A stretch of DNA of 64,000 bases, from positions 1 through 64,000 of the forward strand of contig CALZBJ010000004.1 in NCBI GenBank assembly GCA_945619025.1, given 5' to 3'. Every line of letters begins with the position of its first letter. Within the stretch, counting starts at the first letter, position 1. Below are positions 50,506-57,896 of the stretch, one piece after another. A model generated the notes under the pieces. That model saw only the letters and a list, made by a program, of their open reading frames with translations. It did no database searches and was not told the DNA's origin. The position numbers and the translations under genes were made by a program. Source of the DNA: CALZBJ01 sp945619025. GTDB lineage: Bacteria > Pseudomonadota > Gammaproteobacteria > Cardiobacteriales > Wohlfahrtiimonadaceae.

Positions 50506-52287
50506 ATGAGTGGCATTGCAGGTATTATTAATCTCAAAGAACGCGGTGTGGATCGTGGATTATTAGAGAAAATGGCCGACCCACTCAAAAAACGCGGGCC
50601 TGACGGGCTCGATTTTGAGCTCTCTAATGCGGTGGGATTATTGCATGCGCATCTTGCGATCGATCATGCACAAAAAGAGCCGTTTACCGATCCTGAAACC
50701 GGCAATATCGTTACCTTAAACGGGACGATCTACAATCAACATGAGCTCCGCGGTGAGCTTGAAGCAAAGGGCTTTACCTTTAAAACCAATGCCGATGCGG
50801 AGGTGATTTTATACGCCTATCGCGCCTGGGGTATGATGGAGGCGGCGAGCCGTTTTCGCGGGGTATTTGCCTTTGCACTGTGGGATAAAAACGCCAATAA
50901 AATGCATCTTGTGCGCGATCGCATGGGCGCCAAACCGCTCTATGTGGCCAAAGGAAAATCCGGCGAGCAGATCTATTTTGCTTCCAATACCCAGAGCCTT
51001 TTAGCCACCGGTGATATCAATACGGAGATCAATCCGATTGCGCTCCACTTTATGTATACGCTTCACGCGGTGGTGCCTGCGCCGTATACGATTTTCGAGG
51101 GGATTCAAAAAGTTCATCCTGCCCACATTATGACGATCGATGCGCTCGGCAATATGACCGAAACTCGTTACTGGACGTTAAATGCCGTACGTGAGCATGC
51201 CGATTGGGAATATGAGGATTGGAAAGAGGCGGTGGAATCGACACTGTCGGACGCAGTCGATGCTTATATGGGCTTTAGTGATGAGCCGGTGGGCGTTTTA
51301 TTATCGGGCGGGCTCGATTCGACGCTAATTACCGCATTAGCGATTGAAAAGGGACACGATAAAATTCAGACCTTTTCCGTCGGCTTTGAAGATACGCCGG
51401 AAGAGGAAGGCTCGGAATTTCGTTTCTCCGATCAGTTTGTTGCCAAATATCAGACCGATCATCATAAATTCCAAGTGCCGAATGAAAAAGCGTTAACTCG
51501 TCTCCCCGATGCCATTAAAAATATGAGCGAACCGCTTTTTGGGCAGGATGCGATCGGCTTTTATCTGCTCTCAGAACAGGTGAAAAGCGTCACCAGTGTT
51601 GTCCAAAGTGGGCAGGGCGCCGATGAGGTCTTTGCCGGTTATTTCTGGTATCCGCTTATGCATGAAAGCACCGAGAGTGATCCGCTTAAGCGCTTTAGCC
51701 AATACTATTTTGACCGTCCGCATTCGGAGTGGCTCACTGCCTTTAATGAAAAATATCATGTGGGCGATGTGACCGGCGATTTCATTCGCGATAAGTTAGT
51801 TTCGCCGGGCGCGGATACCTTTTTAGATAGTGTGCTTCGCCTTGATGCCACAACGCTCATCGTCGATGATCCGGTTAAACGCGTTGACAATATGACGATG
51901 GCCCATGGTTTAGAGGCGCGGATGCCATTTATGGATCATAAACTTGTTGAGCTTGCGATGGCGATGCCGCCTGAGTATAAACTCGCGCAACAGGGGAAAG
52001 GGATTTTGAAAGATATCGCTCGCGGTCGTGTGCCCGATTCGATTATCGATCGCCCGAAAGCTTATTTCCCGATGCCGGCGCTTAAATATGTGCGCGGTGA
52101 GTTTTTGGAGATGATGCGCGATACCTTAACGAGCCAAAAAGCGAAAGAGCGCGGCATTTTCAATACGGGCTATGTGGAAAACCTATTAAATCATCCGGAA
52201 GCGGAATCGAGCTTTACCAATATTAAAGGCTCGAAACTCTGGCACTGTGCGCTGCTTGAGCTCTGGCTGCAAAGCGTCGGACAATAA
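50506..52287 (+). CDS. Asparagine-synthetase-like amidotransferase with Ser2
   Basis: This 593-residue protein has the two-domain layout of AsnB-type amidotransferases: an N-terminal glutaminase-like domain (RGPDG at 30-34, NGTIYNQHELR, YAYRAWG) and a C-terminal synthetase domain with the PPi loop VLLSGGLDSTLITALA near residue 265 and VQSGQGADEVFAGYFWYP. Length and many segments (HAVVPAPYTIFEGIQKVHPA, MSEPLFGQDAIGFYLLS) match the N-acetylglutaminylglutamine amidotransferase group. The catalytic nucleophile, Cys2 in all active glutaminases, is Ser here (ATG AGT GGC), so it may depend on free ammonia or be altered. The start is secure, with GAGAGG upstream. The ligase partner of the osmolyte pathway is not adjacent. 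Confidence 0.75.
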   Translation: MSGIAGIINLKERGVDRGLLEKMADPLKKRGPDGLDFELSNAVGLLHAHLAIDHAQKEPFTDPETGNIVTLNGTIYNQHELRGELEAKGFTFKTNADAEVILYAYRAWGMMEAASRFRGVFAFALWDKNANKMHLVRDRMGAKPLYVAKGKSGEQIYFASNTQSLLATGDINTEINPIALHFMYTLHAVVPAPYTIFEGIQKVHPAHIMTIDALGNMTETRYWTLNAVREHADWEYEDWKEAVESTLSDAVDAYMGFSDEPVGVLLSGGLDSTLITALAIEKGHDKIQTFSVGFEDTPEEEGSEFRFSDQFVAKYQTDHHKFQVPNEKALTRLPDAIKNMSEPLFGQDAIGFYLLSEQVKSVTSVVQSGQGADEVFAGYFWYPLMHESTESDPLKRFSQYYFDRPHSEWLTAFNEKYHVGDVTGDFIRDKLVSPGADTFLDSVLRLDATTLIVDDPVKRVDNMTMAHGLEARMPFMDHKLVELAMAMPPEYKLAQQGKGILKDIARGRVPDSIIDRPKAYFPMPALKYVRGEFLEMMRDTLTSQKAKERGIFNTGYVENLLNHPEAESSFTNIKGSKLWHCALLELWLQSVGQ

Positions 52288-52301
52288 TCAGATAGCAAAT
52301 A

Positions 52302-52338
52302 AAAAAACCTCGATCTTCATAAGGGATCGAGGTTTTTT
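52302..52338. terminator. Bidirectional terminator
   Basis: AAAAAACCTCGATC (52302-52315) and its exact complement (52325-52338) form a 14-bp stem with a 9-base loop and T on both strands. It separates the rightward amidotransferase gene from leftward ubiT. Confidence 0.85.
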
Positions 52339-52340
52339 GT

Positions 52341-52865
52341 TTAGGGCGTAAGTACCGCTGTACTTTCAGGCAGAGAGGCTTCAATCCGTTTTAACTCATG
52401 AGCATATTGCATCAGCGGGGTTTTACACCAATTGGGTAAAATATCGAGCTCCATGCTATCGAGCCAATTTTTCGCCTCAAGTCCAAGCGCCGTTTCGCCT
52501 TCGATCTTCAGCTTCCGCTTAAAAAAGAGTGTATCCGGATCTTCAAATCGGGTCATCATATAGACTAAATCATCGTGATTTGCCGACAAGGTGACATTAG
52601 CTTCGGCGGTTAATGGAAGCAGTGAAATCCGCCCATTTTGCACAGTAATATTGAGTAAATAATCGAGATCTTTGACCAAGATCGCCATTACTTTATCCTC
52701 TAAAAAATAGAGCTCATCGTCTTGTATTGCATCGCTAAAAAATTGATTTAAGAGCCGTTCCCCCACCGCTTTTTGCATAAAAAATGGCATTATTTTAAGG
52801 TTTAATTTCATTAAGTTAGGCAATGATTCAATTGCCTTGTGGCGTAGTCTAAATGGGGATTGCAT
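52341..52865 (-). CDS. ubiT: Ubiquinone anaerobic biosynthesis accessory factor UbiT
   Basis: UbiT is an SCP2-domain lipid-binding protein that holds ubiquinone precursors for the oxygen-independent pathway. The 174 residues start with a hydrophobic helix region (LPNLMKLNLKIMPFFMQKAVGERLLNQFF) and contain the SCP2 core (DLDYLLNITVQNGRISLLP, then VTLSANHDDLVYMMTRFEDPDTLFFKRKLKIEGETALGLEAKNWLDS). GGGAGGA precedes the ATG. It is divergent from ubiU; two FNR-type boxes lie in the 90-base gap. Confidence 0.9.
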   Translation of the reverse strand: MQSPFRLRHKAIESLPNLMKLNLKIMPFFMQKAVGERLLNQFFSDAIQDDELYFLEDKVMAILVKDLDYLLNITVQNGRISLLPLTAEANVTLSANHDDLVYMMTRFEDPDTLFFKRKLKIEGETALGLEAKNWLDSMELDILPNWCKTPLMQYAHELKRIEASLPESTAVLTP

Positions 52866-52877
52866 ACTCTTCCTCCC

Positions 52878-52891
52878 TTGATATGTATCAA
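52878..52891 (+). promoter_or_regulatory. FNR box for ubiU
   Basis: TTGAT-ATGT-ATCAA is a perfect FNR/ANR site. Its centre (52884.5) placed at -41.5 puts transcription start at about 52926, and the -10 position (52914-52919) reads TATCTT, which matches four of six. This is a class II activator layout for ubiU. It lies in the expected leader of ubiT. Confidence 0.75.
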
Positions 52892-52928
52892 TGAGAATTC
52901 ATGCTAAACAAACTATCTTGAATAGGTC

Positions 52929-52942
52929 TTGATAAGCGTCAA
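52929..52942 (-). promoter_or_regulatory. FNR box for ubiT
   Basis: TTGAT-AAGC-GTCAA matches the FNR site at nine of ten positions. With its centre (52935.5) at -41.5 on the minus strand, transcription would start near 52894 and the -10 position (52901-52906) reads TAGCAT, four of six. It would activate ubiT and lies just after the predicted ubiU start site. Confidence 0.6.
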
Positions 52943-52955
52943 AAGGAGATCGGTT

Positions 52956-53951
52956 ATGGAGTTACTTTGTCCGGCGGGAAATATGCCTGCCTTAAAGCGC
53001 GCGGTCGATTGCGGAGCCGATGCGGTTTATGTGGGTTTACGCGATGAAACCAATGCGCGTCACTTTCCGGGGCTCAATTTTTCCCCTAAATTATTAAATG
53101 AAGCGTCCCGTTATACCAAAGATCGCGGTCGCAAACTGCATGTAGCGATCAATACTTTTGCCGAGCCTTCATCCTCGGATTTATGGAAAAAGGCGGTGGA
53201 TACAGCGGTCACTTCCGGCGCGGATGTCTTAATTTTATCGGATATTGCCAACCTTGCCTACGCCCACAAAAATCACCCCGATACGGAGATTCATCTCTCG
53301 GTCCAAGCCTCAGCTACCAATGTGGAAGCGATCAATTTCTATAAGCGGGAATTTAACATTGCGCGGGTTGTGATTCCGCGGGTGCTGCCGATTCATCTGG
53401 TTAAACAGCTTGCGAAACAGTCCGATGTACCGCTGGAGGTCTTTGCCTTTGGCGGTCTTTGCATTATGGCGGAGGGGCGCTGCTATCTCTCATCCTATGT
53501 GACTGGCAAGTCGCCGAATACTGCAGGGGCGTGTTCTCCGGCGGAATATGTGAAGTGGGTTGATACCGATGAGGGGTTTGAAACGCGATTAAATGATGTG
53601 TTGATCGATCGTTATAAAAAAGATGAACATGCCGGTTATCCGACACTGTGCAAGGGCTGTTACCACGTTGACAATGAGCTCAATCACGCCTTTGAAGAGC
53701 CGACGAGCCTTAACACCATTGAGCTTATTCCAGAATTTTTTAAAATCGGGATTGCCTCGGTGAAGATTGAAGGGCGACAACGGAGCCCCGCCTATGTGGA
53801 AAAGGTGACCAAAACCTGGCGCGCCGCAATCGATGCCTATCAGCGCGATCCTGACAACTTCACCATTCAACCGGAATGGATGGAAGCGCTCAGCTCCATT
53901 TCAGAAGGAAAGCAGACAACTCTCGGTGCCTACGAGCATCATTGGCAGTAG
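52956..53951 (+). CDS. ubiU: Ubiquinone anaerobic hydroxylation protein UbiU
   Basis: UbiU with UbiV forms the Fe-S protein pair that hydroxylates ubiquinone precursors without O2, using prephenate. From ATG 52956 (MELLCPAGNMPAL, with AAAGGAGA upstream) it has 331 residues of the peptidase-U32 type fold. The four cluster Cys are Cys169, Cys176, Cys193 and Cys232 (GLCIMAEGRCY, TAGACSPAEY, TLCKGCYHV), in the same places as in E. coli UbiU as I recall them. It is followed by ubiV after 40 bases. Confidence 0.95.
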   Translation: MELLCPAGNMPALKRAVDCGADAVYVGLRDETNARHFPGLNFSPKLLNEASRYTKDRGRKLHVAINTFAEPSSSDLWKKAVDTAVTSGADVLILSDIANLAYAHKNHPDTEIHLSVQASATNVEAINFYKREFNIARVVIPRVLPIHLVKQLAKQSDVPLEVFAFGGLCIMAEGRCYLSSYVTGKSPNTAGACSPAEYVKWVDTDEGFETRLNDVLIDRYKKDEHAGYPTLCKGCYHVDNELNHAFEEPTSLNTIELIPEFFKIGIASVKIEGRQRSPAYVEKVTKTWRAAIDAYQRDPDNFTIQPEWMEALSSISEGKQTTLGAYEHHWQ

Positions 53952-53991
53952 GACGACAAAGCACGATTATAAAAGAGAAGGGGAGAATTCG

Positions 53992-54879
53992 ATGAATCAA
54001 ACAAAACTGAGTTTAGGGCCGATTTTATATTGTTGGGAAAAGGGCGACGTTGAGGCGTTTTACGAAGCGGCGAAATCATCAACGGCCGATGTGATCTATC
54101 TTGGGGAAGCGGTGTGTCATAAGCGTAAAGAGCTCCTGCTTCCTGATTGGCTTGAGCTTGCAAAAATGCTTAAATCGACGGGGAAAGAGGTGGTGCTGAC
54201 AACGCTCGCCCTCATTGATTCCAACGCCAAAATGGTGGATCTGCGTAAAGCGGTATTAAATGGTGAGGTGATGATCGAGGCGAACGATTTTGCCGCGGTC
54301 AATCTCTGTTATGGGCACGGGCTTCCCTTTGTAGCGGGCCATGCGCTCAATGTCTATAACGCAGAAACGCTCGAAATTTTACTTAAAAATGGCATGACGC
54401 GCTGGTGCATGCCTGTCGAGCTCTCGCGGGAGTGGCTCGCCAATATTTTAACCGAGGCCAACGCGCGAGGCATTCGAGATCAATTTGAGGTGGAGCTCTT
54501 TAGTTATGGTTATCTGCCTCTTGCCTATTCGGCGCGCTGTTTTAGTGCGCGAGCGGAAAAAGTGAGTAAAGCCGATTGCGAAACCTGTTGCATTCACGAT
54601 CCTGTCGGGAAATTGGTGGAGACGCAAGAAGCAGAAGCGATCTTCCGGATTAACGGCATTCAGACTCAAAGTGCCCGCTGTTATGATCTGCTTCCGGTCC
54701 TCTCTGAGGTTGCGACATTGGCCGATTATATTCGTCTTTCACCGCTTGGGCTTGAGACGATTGATGTTTTAGAAAATTATCGTGAAAAGCTCAATAATCC
54801 GCTCTATAGAGGCGAGACCAATCCGATGAGTTGTCAAGGCTATTGGGAAGGCGCAGCGGGAAAAGAGATTGCAGGCTAA
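53992..54879 (+). CDS. ubiV: Ubiquinone anaerobic hydroxylation protein UbiV
   Basis: UbiV is the partner of UbiU in the same [4Fe-4S] heterodimer. From ATG 53992 it has 295 residues. Four Cys fit the cluster pattern: Cys42 (LGEAVCHKRK) and Cys183, Cys196, Cys200 (SARCFSARAEK, KADCETCCIHDP). AAGGGGAG lies before the ATG. An upstream in-frame start would run into ubiU and has no site. The pathway works without oxygen, in keeping with the FNR sites upstream of ubiU. Confidence 0.95.
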   Translation: MNQTKLSLGPILYCWEKGDVEAFYEAAKSSTADVIYLGEAVCHKRKELLLPDWLELAKMLKSTGKEVVLTTLALIDSNAKMVDLRKAVLNGEVMIEANDFAAVNLCYGHGLPFVAGHALNVYNAETLEILLKNGMTRWCMPVELSREWLANILTEANARGIRDQFEVELFSYGYLPLAYSARCFSARAEKVSKADCETCCIHDPVGKLVETQEAEAIFRINGIQTQSARCYDLLPVLSEVATLADYIRLSPLGLETIDVLENYREKLNNPLYRGETNPMSCQGYWEGAAGKEIAG

Positions 54880-55041
54880 TCAAATCACATCAACCGTTAA
54901 GAAACTTGGATCAATGTAAAGATAATTAAATCAGCAGAAAACGCTTAAACCGTTTATGATATGAAAGTTTTGTGCCGAGAAAAGGCGCGAGACCGTTTTA
55001 GATTTAGTTTATTTTTCAGACATTCAAACGGGAGTGAAACG

Positions 55042-56271
55042 ATGTCGAATGATATCAATTTTAGCCAAGGAACCGTCCCTTACGATCAGCGCAAGAGTCT
55101 TTTGTCTCTTGCGTTTATTATGTTGGGGCTTACATTTTTCTCTGCGAGTATGCTGGCCGGCGGGCGCGTTGGGGCAGGGCTCAATCTCAATGATTTTTTC
55201 ATCGCGATTTTGCTAGGGAATGCATTTTTATCCATTTATACCGCGCTTCTTGGTTATATTGGCGTTAAAACGGGGCTGACGACGCATCTTTTGGCGCGTT
55301 ATTCTTTTGGCCGCCGCGGTGCGTGGCTTCCCTCATTTTTACTCGCGGGAACGCAAGTGGGTTGGTTTGGCGTTGGAGTCGCGATGTTTGTGATTCCGGT
55401 GAGCGAGGTGACTGGCATTAATCTCTATCTCCTAATTGTCCTTGCCGGCGCGATGATGACGGCGACCATGTATTTCGGGATTTCAGCGATTGCCGCGCTT
55501 TCGATTTTAGCGGTGCCCTCGATGACGATTTTAGGCTCCTATTCGGTGTGGAAAGCGGTGATGGATGTGGGCGGTGTGGAAGCGCTCGCGCTTGTTGAGC
55601 CGACTGATCCCATCACTATGGCGAGTGCGCTAAGCATTGTGATTGGCTCCTTTATCAGTGCGGGGAGCTTAACGGCGGACTTTTTACGCTTCGGTAAAAA
55701 TGCAAAAACGGCGATTATTGTAGCGGTACTCGCTTTCTTTATCGGGAATTCGCTCATGTTTATCTTTGGCGCGATGGGAACGCTTGCGCTCTCAAAAGCG
55801 GACATTTTCGATGTGATGCTAGTGCAGGGATTGATCATTCCGGCGATCATTATTTTGGGGCTTAATATCTGGACGACCAACAATAATGCGCTCTACGCCT
55901 CAGGCCTTGGCTTTTCAAGCATGACGGGGATTTCAAGCCGTAAACTTTCGATGATTTTAGGCGTTGTGGGGACGATCAGCTCACTTTGGCTCTATAATAA
56001 CTTTGTCAGCTGGCTCGTCTTTTTATCATCGGCGATTCCTCCGATCGGAACCATTTTGATTGTGGATTTCTTTTTGCATCGGAAGCGCTACCGCGATCTA
56101 AAAGCGATGAATGAGATTTTCATCAACTGGAATGCGGTGATCACGGTGATTGTCGGTGTTGTGGCGAGCTATACTTTAAATGGAATTGTGCCGGTAAACT
56201 CAGTGATTGCAAGCTTAACCACCTACCTTGTGCTTGAGAAAACCATCGGCGAACGTAATCGAATCAAATAG
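55042..56271 (+). CDS. codB: Cytosine permease
   Basis: CodB is a proton-coupled cytosine importer of the NCS1 family in the inner membrane. From ATG 55042 (MSNDINFSQGTVP, with GGGAG upstream) it has 409 residues and about 12 helices. The pattern ITFxMLGLTFFSASMLAGGRVGAGL, then LLARYSFGRRGAWLPSFLLAGTQVGWFGVG, is typical, as is NIWTTNNNALYASGLGFSS. An upstream in-frame ATG at 54961 would add 27 residues and is less likely. codA follows directly, so the two work together. Confidence 0.92.
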   Translation: MSNDINFSQGTVPYDQRKSLLSLAFIMLGLTFFSASMLAGGRVGAGLNLNDFFIAILLGNAFLSIYTALLGYIGVKTGLTTHLLARYSFGRRGAWLPSFLLAGTQVGWFGVGVAMFVIPVSEVTGINLYLLIVLAGAMMTATMYFGISAIAALSILAVPSMTILGSYSVWKAVMDVGGVEALALVEPTDPITMASALSIVIGSFISAGSLTADFLRFGKNAKTAIIVAVLAFFIGNSLMFIFGAMGTLALSKADIFDVMLVQGLIIPAIIILGLNIWTTNNNALYASGLGFSSMTGISSRKLSMILGVVGTISSLWLYNNFVSWLVFLSSAIPPIGTILIVDFFLHRKRYRDLKAMNEIFINWNAVITVIVGVVASYTLNGIVPVNSVIASLTTYLVLEKTIGERNRIK

Positions 56272-56279
56272 GAGTGACC

Positions 56280-57557
56280 ATGAAACGAATCATTCAAAAT
56301 GCGCGTCTGCGTGACCGTGACGGGCTGTGGCAAATCATGATGAATAATGGCCGATTTGAGGCCATTGTCCCGCAAGATAAAAATCTCGAATTAGGCGAGG
56401 ATATGGCCGTTCTCGATGCTAAATCGGGACTGGTGATTGCACCCTTTATCGAGCCTCATATTCACCTTGATACAACGCAAACCGCTGGCGAGCCGAAGTG
56501 GAATGAATCGGGCACGCTCTTTGAGGGAATTGAGCGTTGGGCGGAGCGTAAGGCGATGTTGAGTGAAGCGGATGTGAAACACCGCGCGCTCACCACATTA
56601 AAATGGCAGATCGCCAACGGAATTCAGCATGTCAGAACTCATGTTGATGTCTCTGATCCGACGCTAACGGCACTTAAAGCGATGCTCGAGCTCAAAGAAG
56701 AGGTGCGCGATTATATTGATGTGCAGATCGTTGCGTTCCCGCAAGAGGGGATTTTATCGTTCCCGAATGGTAAGGCGCTGTTAGAAGAGGCGATGAAGAT
56801 GGGGGCGGATGCTGTTGGTGGGATTCCTCATTTTGAATTTACCCGTGAATATGGCGTCGATTCGCTCAATTATGTCTTCGAGCTTGCGAAAAAATACGAT
56901 CGTTTAATCGATATCCATTGCGATGAGATTGACGATGAGCAGTCCCGCTTTGTGGAATCGGTAGCGGCTTTTGCCTATCGCGATGAGATCGGTGAGCGCG
57001 TTACAGCTAGCCATACAACGGCGATGCACTCTTATAATGATGCCTATGCGTCGCGCCTTTTCCGCGTCTTTAGACTCTCAGGGATTAACTTTGTTGCAAA
57101 TCCCTTGGTGAATATCCATCTGCAAGGGCGCTTTGATCGCTATCCGAAACGTCGCGGAATTACGCGGGTGAAAGAGCTGTTAAAATCGGGATTAAACGTC
57201 TGTTTTGGCCACGATGATGTTTTTGATCCATGGTATCCGCTTGGAACGGCGAATATGCTTCAGGTGTTGCATATGGGGCTCCATGTCTGCCAAATGATGG
57301 GCTATCCCGAGCTCAATAATGGTCTTGATCTGATTTCAACGAACTCTGCGCGAACGCTCCATTTAGATGATTACGGCATTGAAGAGGGCAATTCGGCCAA
57401 CTGCATTATCTTGCCGGCGGAAAATGGCTTTGATGCGCTTCGCCGTCAAGTGCCGACTCGTTATTCAATTCGTCACGGAGAGATTTTAGCGGAAACAACG
57501 CTCCCTGAAACTCATATCCATCTGGGTGAAACAGAGCGAATCACCTTCTGCCGTTAA
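56280..57557 (+). CDS. codA: Cytosine deaminase
   Basis: CodA hydrolyses cytosine to uracil and ammonia, a pyrimidine salvage step, with an Fe or Zn ion. The 425 residues carry the metal ligands of the amidohydrolase fold: EPHIHLDTTQTAG (HxH), the His and Glu in IDIHCDEIDDEQS, HTTAMHSYND and the Asp in GHDDVFDPWYPLG. ATG 56280 has GGAG (from the codB end) 5 bases upstream; GTG 56274 is less likely. It follows codB by 8 bases. A TPP riboswitch and thiC follow after about 60 bases. Confidence 0.93.
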   Translation: MKRIIQNARLRDRDGLWQIMMNNGRFEAIVPQDKNLELGEDMAVLDAKSGLVIAPFIEPHIHLDTTQTAGEPKWNESGTLFEGIERWAERKAMLSEADVKHRALTTLKWQIANGIQHVRTHVDVSDPTLTALKAMLELKEEVRDYIDVQIVAFPQEGILSFPNGKALLEEAMKMGADAVGGIPHFEFTREYGVDSLNYVFELAKKYDRLIDIHCDEIDDEQSRFVESVAAFAYRDEIGERVTASHTTAMHSYNDAYASRLFRVFRLSGINFVANPLVNIHLQGRFDRYPKRRGITRVKELLKSGLNVCFGHDDVFDPWYPLGTANMLQVLHMGLHVCQMMGYPELNNGLDLISTNSARTLHLDDYGIEEGNSANCIILPAENGFDALRRQVPTRYSIRHGEILAETTLPETHIHLGETERITFCR

Positions 57558-57577
57558 GCGGAAAAACCGGCGGATAT

Positions 57578-57606
57578 TTGCATTCCTTAACAATACGCGC
57601 TATAAA
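57578..57606 (+). promoter_or_regulatory. Promoter of thiC
   Basis: TTGCAT (57578-57583), a 17-base spacer and TATAAA (57601-57606) form a sigma-70-type promoter. Transcription would start near 57613, just before the riboswitch. Confidence 0.5.
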
Positions 57607-57617
57607 CGTAGCATAGA

Positions 57618-57716
57618 TTTCACTAGGGGCGTCCACTCATGTGGGCTGAGATTAAAGCAATCGAGCTTTTAGACCCTCAGGACCTGATCTGGCTCATACC
57701 AGCGTAGGGAAGTATA
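57618..57716 (+). promoter_or_regulatory. TPP riboswitch (THI element)
   Basis: The conserved THI-box segments are in order: GGGGCG at 57625, CTGAGA at 57646, the ACCCTCAGGACCTGATCTGG stretch at about 57673-57692, and CCAGCGTAGGGAA at 57699-57711. It binds thiamin pyrophosphate. With the terminator at 57735-57772 it would switch off thiC transcription when TPP is plentiful. Confidence 0.95.
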
Positions 57717-57734
57717 TCCGCACGAATTGTCATG

Positions 57735-57772
57735 AGCCTTATCTCCACACGTTGGGGTTAAGGCTTTTTTGT
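57735..57772 (+). terminator. Riboswitch terminator before thiC
   Basis: AGCCTTA (57735-57741) and TAAGGCT (57759-57765), extended inside by CTCCA/TGGGG-type pairs, form a long stem followed by TTTTTT. Its place between the TPP aptamer and thiC makes it the expression platform. Confidence 0.8.
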
Positions 57773-57896
57773 TGTTTTGATCGCTAATAATCCTAATTAA
57801 AGATCGCCAAACGCCTTGCAATCGCGCTTATATGATTCATTACGTTGCCAGACTCTCGTCTTTTTCTGTTTGTTTCATTCATGATTAAGGAGAGGT
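57773..57896. other. Rest of thiC leader
   Basis: The 124 bases between the riboswitch terminator and thiC hold no further gene. The ribosome binding site AAGGAGAGG is at 57884-57892. Confidence 0.5.

Noticed and set aside
54938..54956. PurR-like sequence before codB
   Set aside because: AAAACGCTTAAACC only loosely resembles the PurR operator, with several mismatches in the central part.
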